A DNA stretch of 64,000 nucleotides from Coprococcus sp. (GCA_016297495.1 JAEDGN010000002.1:27472-91471), one strand, 5' to 3'. Shown: positions 53,762 to 63,949, counted from the stretch's first letter. A program made the numbers and translations. Notes: generated by a model not told the origin, from the letters alone.

Positions 53762-55447
53762 ATGAAAAGAAAGATTTTGCCTTTTCTGCTGACAGTAGCC
53801 ATGGTTGCTGGTCTTGTTGCATGCGGCAGCAATTCCACACCAAAGGAAACCACCGGCGAAACAGCTGGCGGAGATGAAACTGTAGCAGAATCAACTGAAG
53901 CAGGTTCTTCAACAGGGGAGAAGGAATTGAAGGTTCAGGTTGGTCCTGATCCGGAGACAGTGGATCCTGCACTGAACAGTGCGGTAGATGGCGGCAATAT
54001 GCTGCTGCACGCATTTGAGTGTCTTCTGACAATTGCTCAGGACGGCACATTACAGCCTGGACAGGCTGAGACATGGGAGACATCCGAGGATGGTCTCACA
54101 TGGACATTCCACTTAAGAGAAGGACTGAAGTGGTCCGACGGTACAGATCTGACAGCGAATGATTTCGTATACAGCTGGAAGAGAGTATGTGATCCTAATG
54201 TTGCAGCTCCATATGCAGAGACAGTTCTTGGTATGGTAAAAGGCTTTGATGAAGCCGTAGCAGGTGATCTGGATGCTCTGGCTGTTACAGCACCGGATGA
54301 TCTGACGCTGGTTGTTGAACTGAACAATCCATGTACTTACTTTGGAAGTCTTGCAGCTTTCGCAACATTAAGCCCTGTTCAGCAGGCTACTGTTGAAGCT
54401 AACGGTGATGCATGGGCCACAAGCGCAGAGACCTATGTCTCCAACGGACCTTTCTACATGACAGAATGGGTACCGGGTTCTCACATCACATTCAGCAAGA
54501 ATCCAAACTACTGGAATGCAGATGCAATTAAGCTTGATAAACTGACATTTGCTCTGATCGAAGATTCCAATGCAGCTTACAGCGCATACCAGACAGGCGA
54601 AGTTATGATGATCAAGGATGTTCCGACAGAGGAAATCCCAAGCCTGACAGGTACAGATGAGTTCTATGTAGATTATATTATGGGTACCTACTATGTTTCC
54701 CTGAACCTGAACAGAGAATGCTTCCAGGATGCAAAGGTTCGTCAGGCATTAAGTCTTGCCGTTGACCGTAACTATGTAGCTGGTACACTGATGCAGGGTA
54801 CCTATTCAGCAGCCGGCAACTTCATGGGACCAGGCTGGATGGATACAGATGGTACACAGTTTATTGAAAATGCTAACGGCGGTCAGACTTACATCAACAA
54901 TGATGATTTTGAAGGCAATCTTGCCAAGGCTAAAGAGTTAATGGCAGAAGCCGGTTATCCGAACGGTGAAGGCTTCCCTCAGATCGAGTATACAACCAAT
55001 GATGCCGGTTACCACAAGGTAGTTGCTGAGTATTTACAGCAGGCATGGGCTGAACTTGGTATCGACCTGAAAGTTAATATTGTTGAATGGGGCAGCTTCA
55101 CACCAATGCGTCGTAACGGTGACTATGACGTGGCACGTAACGGCTGGGTAGCTGATTACAGTGACCCGACCAACCAGCTGGAGTTATTCTACTCAACCAA
55201 CGGCAACAACGATGGTAAGTACAATAATCCGGAATTCGATGCAGCACTTGATGCAGCAGCTGCAACTGTAGATCCTGCAGAGCGTTCCGCAGCACTTCAT
55301 CAGGCTGAGGACATTATGATGGAAGATGCAGCTTGTATTCCAATTGCATACTACAATGACTTCTGGTTACAGAGCAGCAAGATCACAGGATCCTGGCATT
55401 CACCATATGGATACTGGTACTTCATGTATGCTGATATTACAGAATAA
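53762..55447 (+). CDS. oppA: Oligopeptide-binding lipoprotein OppA
   Basis: 561 residues. The signal peptide ends in the lipobox LVAC with lipidated C21, followed by a Thr/Glu-rich linker to about residue 60. The solute-binding domain (family 5) follows: VDPALNSAVDGGNML, FHLREGLKWSDGTDLTANDFVYSWKR, and GYWYFMYADITE at the end. It captures peptides outside the membrane and hands them to OppBC. The codon usage is more G/C-ended than neighbours, as expected for an abundant protein. A strong terminator follows. Confidence 0.96.
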   Translation: MKRKILPFLLTVAMVAGLVACGSNSTPKETTGETAGGDETVAESTEAGSSTGEKELKVQVGPDPETVDPALNSAVDGGNMLLHAFECLLTIAQDGTLQPGQAETWETSEDGLTWTFHLREGLKWSDGTDLTANDFVYSWKRVCDPNVAAPYAETVLGMVKGFDEAVAGDLDALAVTAPDDLTLVVELNNPCTYFGSLAAFATLSPVQQATVEANGDAWATSAETYVSNGPFYMTEWVPGSHITFSKNPNYWNADAIKLDKLTFALIEDSNAAYSAYQTGEVMMIKDVPTEEIPSLTGTDEFYVDYIMGTYYVSLNLNRECFQDAKVRQALSLAVDRNYVAGTLMQGTYSAAGNFMGPGWMDTDGTQFIENANGGQTYINNDDFEGNLAKAKELMAEAGYPNGEGFPQIEYTTNDAGYHKVVAEYLQQAWAELGIDLKVNIVEWGSFTPMRRNGDYDVARNGWVADYSDPTNQLELFYSTNGNNDGKYNNPEFDAALDAAAATVDPAERSAALHQAEDIMMEDAACIPIAYYNDFWLQSSKITGSWHSPYGYWYFMYADITE

Positions 55448-55483
55448 TAGGATATCGCTGAATTTGCGATAAAACAAAAAAGG

Positions 55484-55515
55484 AGCTGTCGCTTTTGCGG
55501 CAGCTTTCTTTTTTT
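55484..55515 (+). terminator. Terminator of the opp operon
   Basis: AGCTGTCGC and GCGGCAGCT form a 9-bp stem (one G-T pair) with a TTTT loop, followed by a T-rich tail. Confidence 0.93.
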
Positions 55516-55529
55516 GTTTTATATTCTTC

Positions 55530-56147
55530 TCAGGCACCGGCCTTGTATTCCTTGATACGATTGTTAATATATGGCTCCATTACATCGTAAAATTCATCTC
55601 TTCGAATCCACCATTCATCCAGGGAACTTTCTTTCAGGAAAATATCATCCAGTGAGTAAATGTTAATAGCGGCAGTATCACCGTGAACAAAACGGCAGAA
55701 ATCACGGTAGCGGACCTTGATGATTTCTTCTGTATCCGGCATGATGAATAAAGCTTTGGATACAAAAATAGCAAAGACCTGAACCAGTGCGTTGTCATGG
55801 TAATTCTCATTATCAATACGCTGGTGTGTACTGCCTACATGGATGATATCCTGCTGGGACATCCTGGAACCAAGGTAGTAGTCCATGCTGTGGACGATGG
55901 CTTCCTCGTAGGTCTCTTCAGGATCGCAGTGAGTCGTCTGAATCAGGTCGTATTTGCCCGGATACAGCTCACGGTTCATGGAGCGCTGCTGGAGCAGAAG
56001 GTAGGTGTCCTTCTCTGTGGACTGGAACATCCATACATGGGCCACCTGATGGAGAAGGCCTTCTGTGTGCACCTGTTCTCTTGTTGCTCTTCCTATATTG
56101 TTCAAATCATCGTCATAAATTTTAAGAATGTCGTCTCCTCTAAACAT
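55530..56147 (-). CDS. Nudix-fold protein of the IPP-isomerase-like group, degenerate Nudix box
   Basis: 205 residues from the ATG at 56147 (GGGGGAG upstream). ILKIYDDDLNNIGRATREQVHTEGLLHQVAHVWMF is the usual start of Nudix proteins related to isopentenyl-diphosphate isomerase. The catalytic Nudix box normally ending RExxEExG is altered here: THCDPEETYEEAIVHSMDYYLG lacks the REL-EE glutamates. So classical pyrophosphohydrolase activity is doubtful and a binding or isomerase-like role is possible. Single gene, opposite the ileS leader. Confidence 0.85.
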   Translation of the reverse strand: MFRGDDILKIYDDDLNNIGRATREQVHTEGLLHQVAHVWMFQSTEKDTYLLLQQRSMNRELYPGKYDLIQTTHCDPEETYEEAIVHSMDYYLGSRMSQQDIIHVGSTHQRIDNENYHDNALVQVFAIFVSKALFIMPDTEEIIKVRYRDFCRFVHGDTAAINIYSLDDIFLKESSLDEWWIRRDEFYDVMEPYINNRIKEYKAGA

Positions 56148-56208
56148 AATGTCTCCCCCGATAAAAACATGATAAAACAAGTACGCAAGGGCATACTGCT
56201 CCATAGAT

Positions 56209-56236
56209 ATTATAGTCTTCAGACAAAAATTTACAA
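56209..56236 (-). promoter_or_regulatory. Promoter of the Nudix gene
   Basis: On the minus strand TTGTAA (56236-56231) and TATAAT (56214-56209), 16 bp apart, 62 bp upstream of the start. Confidence 0.65.
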
Positions 56237-56314
56237 GACACTTTATTAACAAAATACAAGAAATTTTTTGGCAAAATTTACGATAACAGCGGCCGGCTGG
56301 AAATAAAATTTCTG

Positions 56315-56597
56315 TTGACAGATTTTGGGGTTTGTACTATGATAACAAAGTGAATAATAACGAAGACGAAGACAGTAACTCTGTGCGAAAGTTCCAGAGA
56401 GCCGGCGGATGGTGTGAGTCGGCGTGAGTAGAACAGATGTGAAGATCACTTCCGAGTTGCAGGCTGAGCAGCGATGGCTTAGTAGGCTGTGCCGGTTTTC
56501 CGCCGTTACAGGGAACGCATATGTCAGTATGTCGAAATAGGTGGTTATTTATGAGAGTACGCTCTTATCCTGTTTCAGGATGAGGGCTTCTTTTTTT
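56315..56597 (+). promoter_or_regulatory. Promoter and isoleucine T-box leader of ileS
   Basis: TTGACA (56315) and TATGAT (56338) are 17 bp apart. The leader shows T-box stem I parts (GACGAAGACAGTAA, then AGAGAGCCGGCGG and GGTGTGAGTCGGC), a specifier loop GAAGATCACTTCC with ATC (Ile) at 56445-56447, the antiterminator bulge TGGT at 56542-56545 inside AGGTGGTT, and a terminator (GCTCTTATCCTG/CAGGATGAGGGC plus T-run, 56561-56597). Uncharged tRNA-Ile should open transcription. Confidence 0.92.
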
Positions 56598-56682
56598 GCA
56601 TGCCGGGAATGAGCCTCCGGCGAAGCAAAATCGAAGCGCATGATTCATGATGTCATTATTATTTAAAGCAGGAGGAAATTCA

Positions 56683-59600
56683 ATGTACGACAAAGTGAGT
56701 GCAAATCAGAATTTTGTTGAAAGAGAACAGAAAATCGAGAAGTTCTGGGCTGATAATATGATCTTTGAGAAGAGTATTGATTTGAGGCAGCACAGCCCTG
56801 AATTTACATTTTACGACGGACCGCCGACGGCCAACGGCAAGCCGCATATCGGACATGTTCTGACCCGTGTTATCAAAGATATGATTCCTAGATACAAGAC
56901 CATGAAGGGTCATAAGGTGCCGCGTAAGGCCGGCTGGGATACCCATGGTCTGCCGGTGGAGCTGGAGGTTGAGAAGATGCTTGGCCTTGACGGCAAGGAG
57001 CAGATCGAAGCCTACGGTATGGAGCCGTTCATTGGCCATTGTAAAGAGAGTGTCTGGAAATACAAGGGCATGTGGGAGGAATTCTCTTCAGTCGTTGGTT
57101 TCTGGGCCGATATGGAACATCCATATGTTACTTACCACAATGATTATATCGAATCCGAGTGGTGGGCACTGAAGCAGATCTGGGATAAGGGATTGCTGTA
57201 TAAGGGCTACAAGATTGTGCCTTACTGTCCTCGCTGCGGAACACCTCTGTCCAGTCATGAGGTGGCTCAGGGTTATAAGGATGTGAAAGAAAGATCTGCC
57301 ATCGCCCGTTTTAAAGTAAAGGGTGAAGAGGCGTATATCCTGGCATGGACCACCACACCGTGGACACTGCCGTCCAACGTTGCTCTTTGTGTGAACCCGG
57401 ATGAGGTATATGTGAAAGTTAAGATGAAGGAAGAGGACTATGTGTACTATCTGGCACAGGCACTGTGTGATCAGGTTCTGGGTGAAGGCACTTATGAAGT
57501 CCTTGAGACATATAAAGGAACTGATCTGGAATATAAGGAGTATGAGGCCCTTTATCCGGTGGAAACAAAGAAAAAGGCATATTATGTTGTCTGTGATTCA
57601 TATGTTACCATGACAGACGGTACCGGTGTTGTTCATATTGCTCCTGCCTTTGGTGAGGATGACAGTAAGGTGGGCCGCAAGTATGATCTGCCATTCCTGC
57701 AGCTGGTTGATGAGAATGGTATGATGACCAAAGAGACAAAATGGGCCGGCCATTCCTGTATCAAGAGAAAGGATCTTGAAGGTGAAGAGGGTGTATCTCC
57801 GGAGGTTATCAAGGATCTGGCTGAGAGAGGTTTGCTGTTCTCAGCACCGAAGTTCGAGCACAGCTATCCGCATTGCTGGCGCTGTGATACACCGCTGATC
57901 TACTATGCCCGTGAATCATGGTTTATCAAGATGACAGCTGTTCGTGAGGATCTGATCCGCAACAACAATACGGTTAACTGGATCCCTGAGAGCATCGGCA
58001 AAGGCCGTTTCGGCAACTGGCTTGAGAATATTCAGGACTGGGGTATCAGCCGTAACCGTTACTGGGGTACACCGCTGAATGTATGGGAATGTGAATGCGG
58101 TCATCAGCATGCCATCGGCAGTATTGCAGAATTAAAGAGTATGTCCGACAATTGCCCGGATGATATTGAACTGCATCGTCCGTTTATTGATGCGGTTACC
58201 ATTAAATGTCCGCATTGCGGCAAGGAAATGCATCGTGTTCCGGAGGTTATTGACTGCTGGTTCGATTCCGGTTCCATGCCATTTGCACAGCATCATTATC
58301 CGTTTGAGAATGAAGATCTCTTTAAGGAGCAGTTCCCGGCAGACTTTATTTCAGAAGCTGTAGACCAGACGAGAGGCTGGTTCTATTCTCTGATGGCTAT
58401 CTCCACATTGCTGTTCAATCAGTCGCCATTCAAGAACGTTATTGTTCTGGGCCACGTTCAGGATGAGAATGGTCAGAAGATGAGTAAATCCAAGGGAAAT
58501 GCTGTTGATCCGATGGAAGCACTGAGAGAGTATGGTGCTGATGCTATCCGCTGGTATTTCTACTCCAATTCCGCTCCGTGGCTGCCGAACCGTTTCCATG
58601 GTAAAGCTGTACTGGAAGGCCGCAGCAAGTTTATGGGCACTCTTTACAATACCTATGCCTTCTATGTGCTGTATGCGGAGATCGATCAGTTTGATCCGAC
58701 AAAATATACACTGGATTATGATAAGCTGCCGGTTATGGATAAATGGCTTCTGTCAAAACTGAATTCCGCTGTAAAGGCTGTGGATGAGAATCTTGCCGCT
58801 TATAAGATCCCTGAGACAGCAAAGGTTCTGCAGGAATTTGTGGATGATATGAGTAACTGGTACGTTAGAAGAAGCCGCGAGAGATTCTGGGCAAAGGGTA
58901 TGGAGCAGGATAAGATTAATGCTTATATGACGCTTTATACAGCCCTTGTAACGATCTGTAAGGCTGCTGCACCGATGATTCCGTTTATGACAGAGGAGAT
59001 TTACAGAAATATCGTTGTCAATGTCGACAAATCTGTGCCTGAGAGTATCCATTTATGTGACTTCCCTGAAGTCAATGAAGCATGGATCGATAAGGCACTG
59101 GAAGAAAACATGGATCATGTACTGGGTGTAGTCGTTCAGGGCCGTGCCTGCAGAAATACAGCGAATATCAAGAACAGACAGCCGATTGGCAGAATGTATG
59201 TCAAGGCACCTTTTGAATTGTCTGATTTCTATAAAGAGATCATCGAGGATGAGCTGAATGTAAAGGAAGTGGTATTCACGGAGGATGTCAGTGCGTTCAC
59301 ATCCTACAGCTTCAAACCGCAGCTGCGTACTGTCGGACCGAAGTACGGCAAGAAGCTGGGCGGTATCAAACAGTTCCTTGGCAGTGTGGATGGCAATAAA
59401 GCCATGAATGAATTAAAAGCAACAGGCCAGCTGACCTTTGATGTAGATGGTGAAACCATCGTTCTTCTGGAGGAAGATCTGCTGATCGATGCTGCACAGA
59501 TGCCGGGCTATGTATCCGATACAGAGTATGAGACCACAGTTGTTCTGGATACTAATCTGACTCCTGAACTGGTGGAGGAAGGCTTCGTACGTGAAATTAT

Positions 59601-59832
59601 TTCCAAGGTTCAGACCATGCGTAAAGAAGCAGGATTTGAAGTTATGGATCATATTCGTATCTATTTTGCTCAAAATGAAAAGATTAAATCGCTGGTTGGT
59701 GTAAACAGTGCCGAAATCAAAGATGAAGTATTGGCAAATGAAATTTGTTTTGATACAATCAATGGGTATAGCAAAAACTGGAATATCAACGGCGAAAAGG
59801 TCGTGATCGGCGTAGAAAAGGAGAATGCTTGA
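56683..59832 (+). CDS. ileS: Isoleucyl-tRNA synthetase
   Basis: 1,049 residues from the ATG at 56683 (AGGAGG 8 nt upstream). It charges tRNA-Ile. The class I motifs are PPTANGKPHIGHV (HIGH) near residue 46 and KMSKSKGN (KMSKS) near 600, with the editing domain in between (TTPWTLPSNVALCV, DGTGVVHIAPAFGEDD). Length and the DALR-type anticodon-binding end match the long IleRS2-like form found in many Firmicutes. Controlled by the Ile T-box upstream. The next ORF starts on the base after its stop. Confidence 0.97.
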   Translation: MYDKVSANQNFVEREQKIEKFWADNMIFEKSIDLRQHSPEFTFYDGPPTANGKPHIGHVLTRVIKDMIPRYKTMKGHKVPRKAGWDTHGLPVELEVEKMLGLDGKEQIEAYGMEPFIGHCKESVWKYKGMWEEFSSVVGFWADMEHPYVTYHNDYIESEWWALKQIWDKGLLYKGYKIVPYCPRCGTPLSSHEVAQGYKDVKERSAIARFKVKGEEAYILAWTTTPWTLPSNVALCVNPDEVYVKVKMKEEDYVYYLAQALCDQVLGEGTYEVLETYKGTDLEYKEYEALYPVETKKKAYYVVCDSYVTMTDGTGVVHIAPAFGEDDSKVGRKYDLPFLQLVDENGMMTKETKWAGHSCIKRKDLEGEEGVSPEVIKDLAERGLLFSAPKFEHSYPHCWRCDTPLIYYARESWFIKMTAVREDLIRNNNTVNWIPESIGKGRFGNWLENIQDWGISRNRYWGTPLNVWECECGHQHAIGSIAELKSMSDNCPDDIELHRPFIDAVTIKCPHCGKEMHRVPEVIDCWFDSGSMPFAQHHYPFENEDLFKEQFPADFISEAVDQTRGWFYSLMAISTLLFNQSPFKNVIVLGHVQDENGQKMSKSKGNAVDPMEALREYGADAIRWYFYSNSAPWLPNRFHGKAVLEGRSKFMGTLYNTYAFYVLYAEIDQFDPTKYTLDYDKLPVMDKWLLSKLNSAVKAVDENLAAYKIPETAKVLQEFVDDMSNWYVRRSRERFWAKGMEQDKINAYMTLYTALVTICKAAAPMIPFMTEEIYRNIVVNVDKSVPESIHLCDFPEVNEAWIDKALEENMDHVLGVVVQGRACRNTANIKNRQPIGRMYVKAPFELSDFYKEIIEDELNVKEVVFTEDVSAFTSYSFKPQLRTVGPKYGKKLGGIKQFLGSVDGNKAMNELKATGQLTFDVDGETIVLLEEDLLIDAAQMPGYVSDTEYETTVVLDTNLTPELVEEGFVREIISKVQTMRKEAGFEVMDHIRIYFAQNEKIKSLVGVNSAEIKDEVLANEICFDTINGYSKNWNINGEKVVIGVEKENA

Positions 59833-62298
59833 ATGACTGCAATGACAACAGATACTGCCAAGATATCATTTGACAAAGAGATATTTAAAAAAGAGATTCT
59901 TAATAATATTAAATATTTATTCAGAAAAACACCGGAGACAGCAACCCAGCAGGAATTATTCCAGGCTGTGGCTTATGCCTCCAAGGACATGATCATTGAT
60001 CAGTGGCTGAATGCACATAAAGAGTATGAGAAGCAGGATGCCAAGACAGTTTATTACCTTTCCATGGAGTTCCTCATGGGCCGTGCCCTGGGCAACAACC
60101 TGATCAATCTCTGCTGTTATCAGGAAGTAGCGGAGGTTCTTCGCGAGATGGGTATTGATATCAATGTAATTGAAGACCAGGAGCCGGATGCGGCTCTTGG
60201 TAATGGTGGTCTGGGCCGATTGGCAGCATGCTTTATCGAGTCTTTGTCTACTTTGAACTATCCGGCTTACGGATGTACGATCCGTTACAAATACGGTATG
60301 TTCAAACAGCAGATTGTGAATGGTGAGCAGGTGGAAGTGCCGGATAACTGGCTGAAGAATGGCAATCCGTTTGAAGTTAAGCGTCCGGAGTATGCTCAGG
60401 AGATCAAGTTCGGCGGTTATGTCCGTATTGAATATGACCAGAAGCTTGGACGCAATAAATATATCCAGGATGGTTATCAGTCTGTTATGGCGGTGCCATA
60501 TGACATGCCGGTTGTAGGTTACAACAATGGTATCGTCAATTCCCTCAGAACCTGGGATGCAGAGCCTCTGGTACAGTTCAATCTTGATTCCTTCGATAAA
60601 GGTGATTATCAGAAGGCTGTTGAGCAGGAGAATCTGGCCAAAAGTATTGTTGAGGTCCTTTATCCGAACGACAATCATTACAGTGGTAAGGAGCTTCGTC
60701 TCAAGCAGCAGTATTTCTTTGTTTCAGCCAGCTTACAGCAGGTGATCAAGAAATTCAAGGCGAACCACGATGATATTCATCAGCTGCCGGATAAGGTCGT
60801 TTTCCAGCTGAACGATACCCATCCGACAGTTGCAGTTCCTGAACTGATGCGTATTCTCATCGATGAGGAGAATCTTGACTGGGATGAGGCATGGGCTATC
60901 ACTACAAAGTGCTGTGCTTACACGAATCATACGATCATGGCTGAGGCTCTTGAGAAATGGCCGGTAGACCTGTTCATGAGACTGCTGCCTCGTGTTTACC
61001 AGATCGTTGAAGAGATCAATAAACGTTTCCTTGTTGAGGTTGAGGAAAAGTACCCGAATCAGTACAGCAAGATCCGCAATATGGCTATTCTGTACGAAGG
61101 GCAGGTGCGTATGGCCAATATGGCAATTATCGCAGGCTTTTCTGTAAACGGTGTTGCCAGACTGCATACGGAGATCCTGAAAAACAGAGAACTGAAGGAT
61201 TTCTATCAGATGATGCCTGAGAAGTTCAACAATAAGACGAATGGTATTACTCAGAGACGTTTCCTTCTTCATGCCAACCCACTGCTGGCTAACTGGGTGA
61301 CAGAAAAACTGGGCACAGATGAGTGGATTACCAATCTGCCTCTGTTGAAGGGACTTGCGCCGCTGGCCAACGACTCCAAAGCACGCAAGGAGTTCCAGGA
61401 GATCAAGCACCAGAACAAACTGCGTCTTGTCGAATATATCAAAGAGCATAACAATATTGAAGTTAATCCGGATTCCATCTTTGATGTTCAGGTTAAGCGA
61501 CTCCATGAATATAAACGTCAGCTGATGAACATCATGCATATTATGTATCTGTACAACAAGCTGAAAGAGAATCCACAGATGAACTTCTACCCGACAACAT
61601 TCATTTTCGGTGCGAAGGCTGCAGCAGGATATAAAACAGCAAAACAGACCATTAAGCTGATCAATTCCGTAGCAGATGTCATCAATAATGATCCGGCAGT
61701 CAATGACAAGATCAAGGTTGTTTTCATTGAGAACTATCGTGTATCCAATGCAGAGATCATCTTTGCAGCCAGTGAAGTTTCAGAACAGATTTCAACGGCC
61801 AGCAAGGAGGCTTCCGGTACCGGCAACATGAAGTTCATGCTCAATGGCGCTATCACTCTTGGTACAATGGACGGTGCCAATGTAGAGATCGTTGAAGAGG
61901 TTGGTAAGGAGAATGCATTTATCTTTGGCATGAGCTCCGATGAAGTTATGGCTTATGAAGCTAACGGCGGCTACAAACCAAGAGAGATTTATAATCAGGA
62001 TGAAGATATCCGTAAGGTTATGAATCAGATGGTTGATGGTACTTATTCCAATGGTAATACAGAAACATTCAGAGAGTTGTTTAACTCCCTGATTGAGAGA
62101 GATATCTATTTCATTCTCAAGGATTTCAGATCCTATGCTGAAGCTCAGGCAAGGGTCAATGAGGCTTATAAGGACAGCAAGAACTGGAATAAGATGGCTA
62201 TTCTTAATACGGCATGTGCCGGCAAGTTCTCATCTGACAGAACGATTGAAGAATATGTGAAGGATATCTGGCATCTGGAAAAGGTATATGTTCGCTAA
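59833..62298 (+). CDS. glgP: Glycogen/starch phosphorylase
   Basis: 821 residues. It releases glucose 1-phosphate from glycogen using phosphate. EDQEPDAALGNGGLGRLAACFIESL near residue 115 and the PLP-lysine region EASGTGNMKFMLNGAITLGTMDGANVEI near 660 are diagnostic. The ATG directly follows the ileS TGA, and the ribosome site GGAG lies inside ileS, so expression is probably linked to the Ile T-box unless an internal promoter exists. No other glycogen gene is near. Confidence 0.96.
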   Translation: MTAMTTDTAKISFDKEIFKKEILNNIKYLFRKTPETATQQELFQAVAYASKDMIIDQWLNAHKEYEKQDAKTVYYLSMEFLMGRALGNNLINLCCYQEVAEVLREMGIDINVIEDQEPDAALGNGGLGRLAACFIESLSTLNYPAYGCTIRYKYGMFKQQIVNGEQVEVPDNWLKNGNPFEVKRPEYAQEIKFGGYVRIEYDQKLGRNKYIQDGYQSVMAVPYDMPVVGYNNGIVNSLRTWDAEPLVQFNLDSFDKGDYQKAVEQENLAKSIVEVLYPNDNHYSGKELRLKQQYFFVSASLQQVIKKFKANHDDIHQLPDKVVFQLNDTHPTVAVPELMRILIDEENLDWDEAWAITTKCCAYTNHTIMAEALEKWPVDLFMRLLPRVYQIVEEINKRFLVEVEEKYPNQYSKIRNMAILYEGQVRMANMAIIAGFSVNGVARLHTEILKNRELKDFYQMMPEKFNNKTNGITQRRFLLHANPLLANWVTEKLGTDEWITNLPLLKGLAPLANDSKARKEFQEIKHQNKLRLVEYIKEHNNIEVNPDSIFDVQVKRLHEYKRQLMNIMHIMYLYNKLKENPQMNFYPTTFIFGAKAAAGYKTAKQTIKLINSVADVINNDPAVNDKIKVVFIENYRVSNAEIIFAASEVSEQISTASKEASGTGNMKFMLNGAITLGTMDGANVEIVEEVGKENAFIFGMSSDEVMAYEANGGYKPREIYNQDEDIRKVMNQMVDGTYSNGNTETFRELFNSLIERDIYFILKDFRSYAEAQARVNEAYKDSKNWNKMAILNTACAGKFSSDRTIEEYVKDIWHLEKVYVR

Positions 62299-62317
62299 GA
62301 TATTTTGATTCTGATAA

Positions 62318-62366
62318 TTAAAAGGGCCAATGTATGATTAATGCCAGTCATGCACTGGCCTTTTAA
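62318..62366 (+). terminator. Terminator of the ileS-glgP unit
   Basis: TTAAAAGGGCCA (62318-62329) pairs with TGGCCTTTTAA (62356-62366), with a one-base bulge, and ends in TTTT. Confidence 0.75.
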
Positions 62367-62404
62367 AATGGAGATTTTTTCCATAAATTTACTTTAAAAC
62401 AGGT

Positions 62405-62432
62405 TTGCCATTTGCTGTAAAAATGATATACT
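62405..62432 (+). promoter_or_regulatory. asnS promoter
   Basis: TTGCCA (62405-62410) and TATACT (62427-62432), 16 bp apart, 33 bp before the ATG. No T-box was seen here. Confidence 0.6.
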
Positions 62433-62464
62433 ATTTTAAGATAAAATATATGGAGGCTTTATAT

Positions 62465-63859
62465 ATGGAAAAGTTAATCACAGTTCGTGAGTTATATAAG
62501 AATCCGGAGAAGTACATTGATACAGAGGTGTCCATCGGCGGATGGATCCGCAACGTCCGTGATTCTAAGACTTTTGGATTCCTTGTTATTAATGACGGCA
62601 CCTATTTCCAGACACTGCAGGTGGTTTATGATAATAAGCTGGACAATTTTGCCGAGATCAGCCATTTGAATGTGGGCGCTGCTGTTATCGTATCAGGTCA
62701 GCTGGTGGCTACACCGAAGGCTAAACAGCCTTTTGAGATCCAGGCATCCAGTGTAAAAGTTGAAGGTGTATCTACACCGGATTATCCGCTGCAGCCGAAG
62801 CGTCATACTTTCGAATATCTGCGTACAATTAATCATCTGAGAGCCAGAACCAATACCTTCCAGGCTGTGTTCCGTGTGCGCTCATTGATTGCCTATGCGA
62901 TTCATCAGTTTTTCCAGGAGAGAGATTTTGTTTATGTACACACTCCGCTGATTACAGGCAGTGATTGTGAAGGTGCCGGTGAGATGTTCCAGGTGACCAC
63001 CATGGATCTGAACAATGTACCGAAGACAGAGGATGGTCAGGTGGATTTCAGTCAGGACTTTTTTGGCAAACCGACCAATCTGACAGTCAGCGGCCAGCTT
63101 AATGCAGAGACCTATGCGATGGCCTTCCGCAATGTTTATACATTTGGACCGACATTCCGTGCCGAGAATTCCAATACGACCCGTCATGCGGCAGAGTTCT
63201 GGATGATCGAACCGGAGATCGCTTTTGCCGATCTGTCCGATGATATGGCACTGGCTGAGAGCATGATGAAATATATCATCGATTATGTATTGGAACATGC
63301 ACCGGAGGAGATGAAGTTCTTCAATCAGTTTGTGGACAAGGGGCTGCTTGAGAGACTGGAGCATGTGAAGAATTCCGATTTTGGACATGTAACTTACACA
63401 GAAGCTATTGAACTTCTGGAGAAGCATAATGATAAGTTTGATTATAAGGTCAGCTGGGGCTGTGATCTTCAGACAGAGCATGAACGCTATCTGACAGAGC
63501 AGATATTCAAGCGTCCTGTATTCGTAACGGATTATCCGAAGGATATCAAAGCATTTTATATGAAACAGAATGCTGACGGCAAGACAGTAGCTGCCATGGA
63601 TCTTCTGGTGCCGGGTATCGGTGAGATTATCGGCGGCAGCGAGCGTGAGAATGATTACGACAAGCTGCTGAATCGTATGAATGAATTGGGACTTAAGAAA
63701 GAGGATTATGAGTTCTATCTGGATTTGAGACGTTACGGTTCGACCCATCATGCAGGCTTCGGTCTCGGCTTTGAACGCTGTGTTATGTACCTGACAGGTA
63801 TGGGCAATATCAGAGATGTCATTCCGTTCCCAAGAACAGTCAATAATTGTGATTTATAA
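62465..63859 (+). CDS. asnS: Asparaginyl-tRNA synthetase
   Basis: 464 residues from ATG 62465, 8 nt after GGAGG; the longer frame upstream crosses the promoter. The N-terminal OB-fold binds the anticodon (VSIGGWIRNVRDSKTFGFL). Class II motif 2 is FRAENSNTTRHAAEFWMIEPE, with a His where AspRS has other residues, and motif 3 is GLGFERCVMYLTG near the end with GIGEIIGGSERE before it. It makes Asn-tRNA directly. Confidence 0.97.
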   Translation: MEKLITVRELYKNPEKYIDTEVSIGGWIRNVRDSKTFGFLVINDGTYFQTLQVVYDNKLDNFAEISHLNVGAAVIVSGQLVATPKAKQPFEIQASSVKVEGVSTPDYPLQPKRHTFEYLRTINHLRARTNTFQAVFRVRSLIAYAIHQFFQERDFVYVHTPLITGSDCEGAGEMFQVTTMDLNNVPKTEDGQVDFSQDFFGKPTNLTVSGQLNAETYAMAFRNVYTFGPTFRAENSNTTRHAAEFWMIEPEIAFADLSDDMALAESMMKYIIDYVLEHAPEEMKFFNQFVDKGLLERLEHVKNSDFGHVTYTEAIELLEKHNDKFDYKVSWGCDLQTEHERYLTEQIFKRPVFVTDYPKDIKAFYMKQNADGKTVAAMDLLVPGIGEIIGGSERENDYDKLLNRMNELGLKKEDYEFYLDLRRYGSTHHAGFGLGFERCVMYLTGMGNIRDVIPFPRTVNNCDL

Positions 63860-63882
63860 ATATTAAATCAGTATCAATGGGG

Positions 63883-63949
63883 GCTGCGCTTCAGTTCACT
63901 GTCGCATTCCAGGAGAGGAAGCGGACAGGAGGACCGGGCGCAGCTTTTC
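63883..63949 (+). terminator. Probable asnS terminator
   Basis: GCTGCGC (63883-63889) pairs with GCGCAGC (63938-63944), followed by TTTTC; the loop is long. From 63950 to the window end a TTG at 63971 could open another gene (LSEIINDLIF), but too little is visible. Confidence 0.55.

Noticed and set aside
62301..62464. T-box or other riboswitch before asnS
   Set aside because: The gap is too short and contains only the glgP terminator and a promoter; no specifier loop or TGG bulge.
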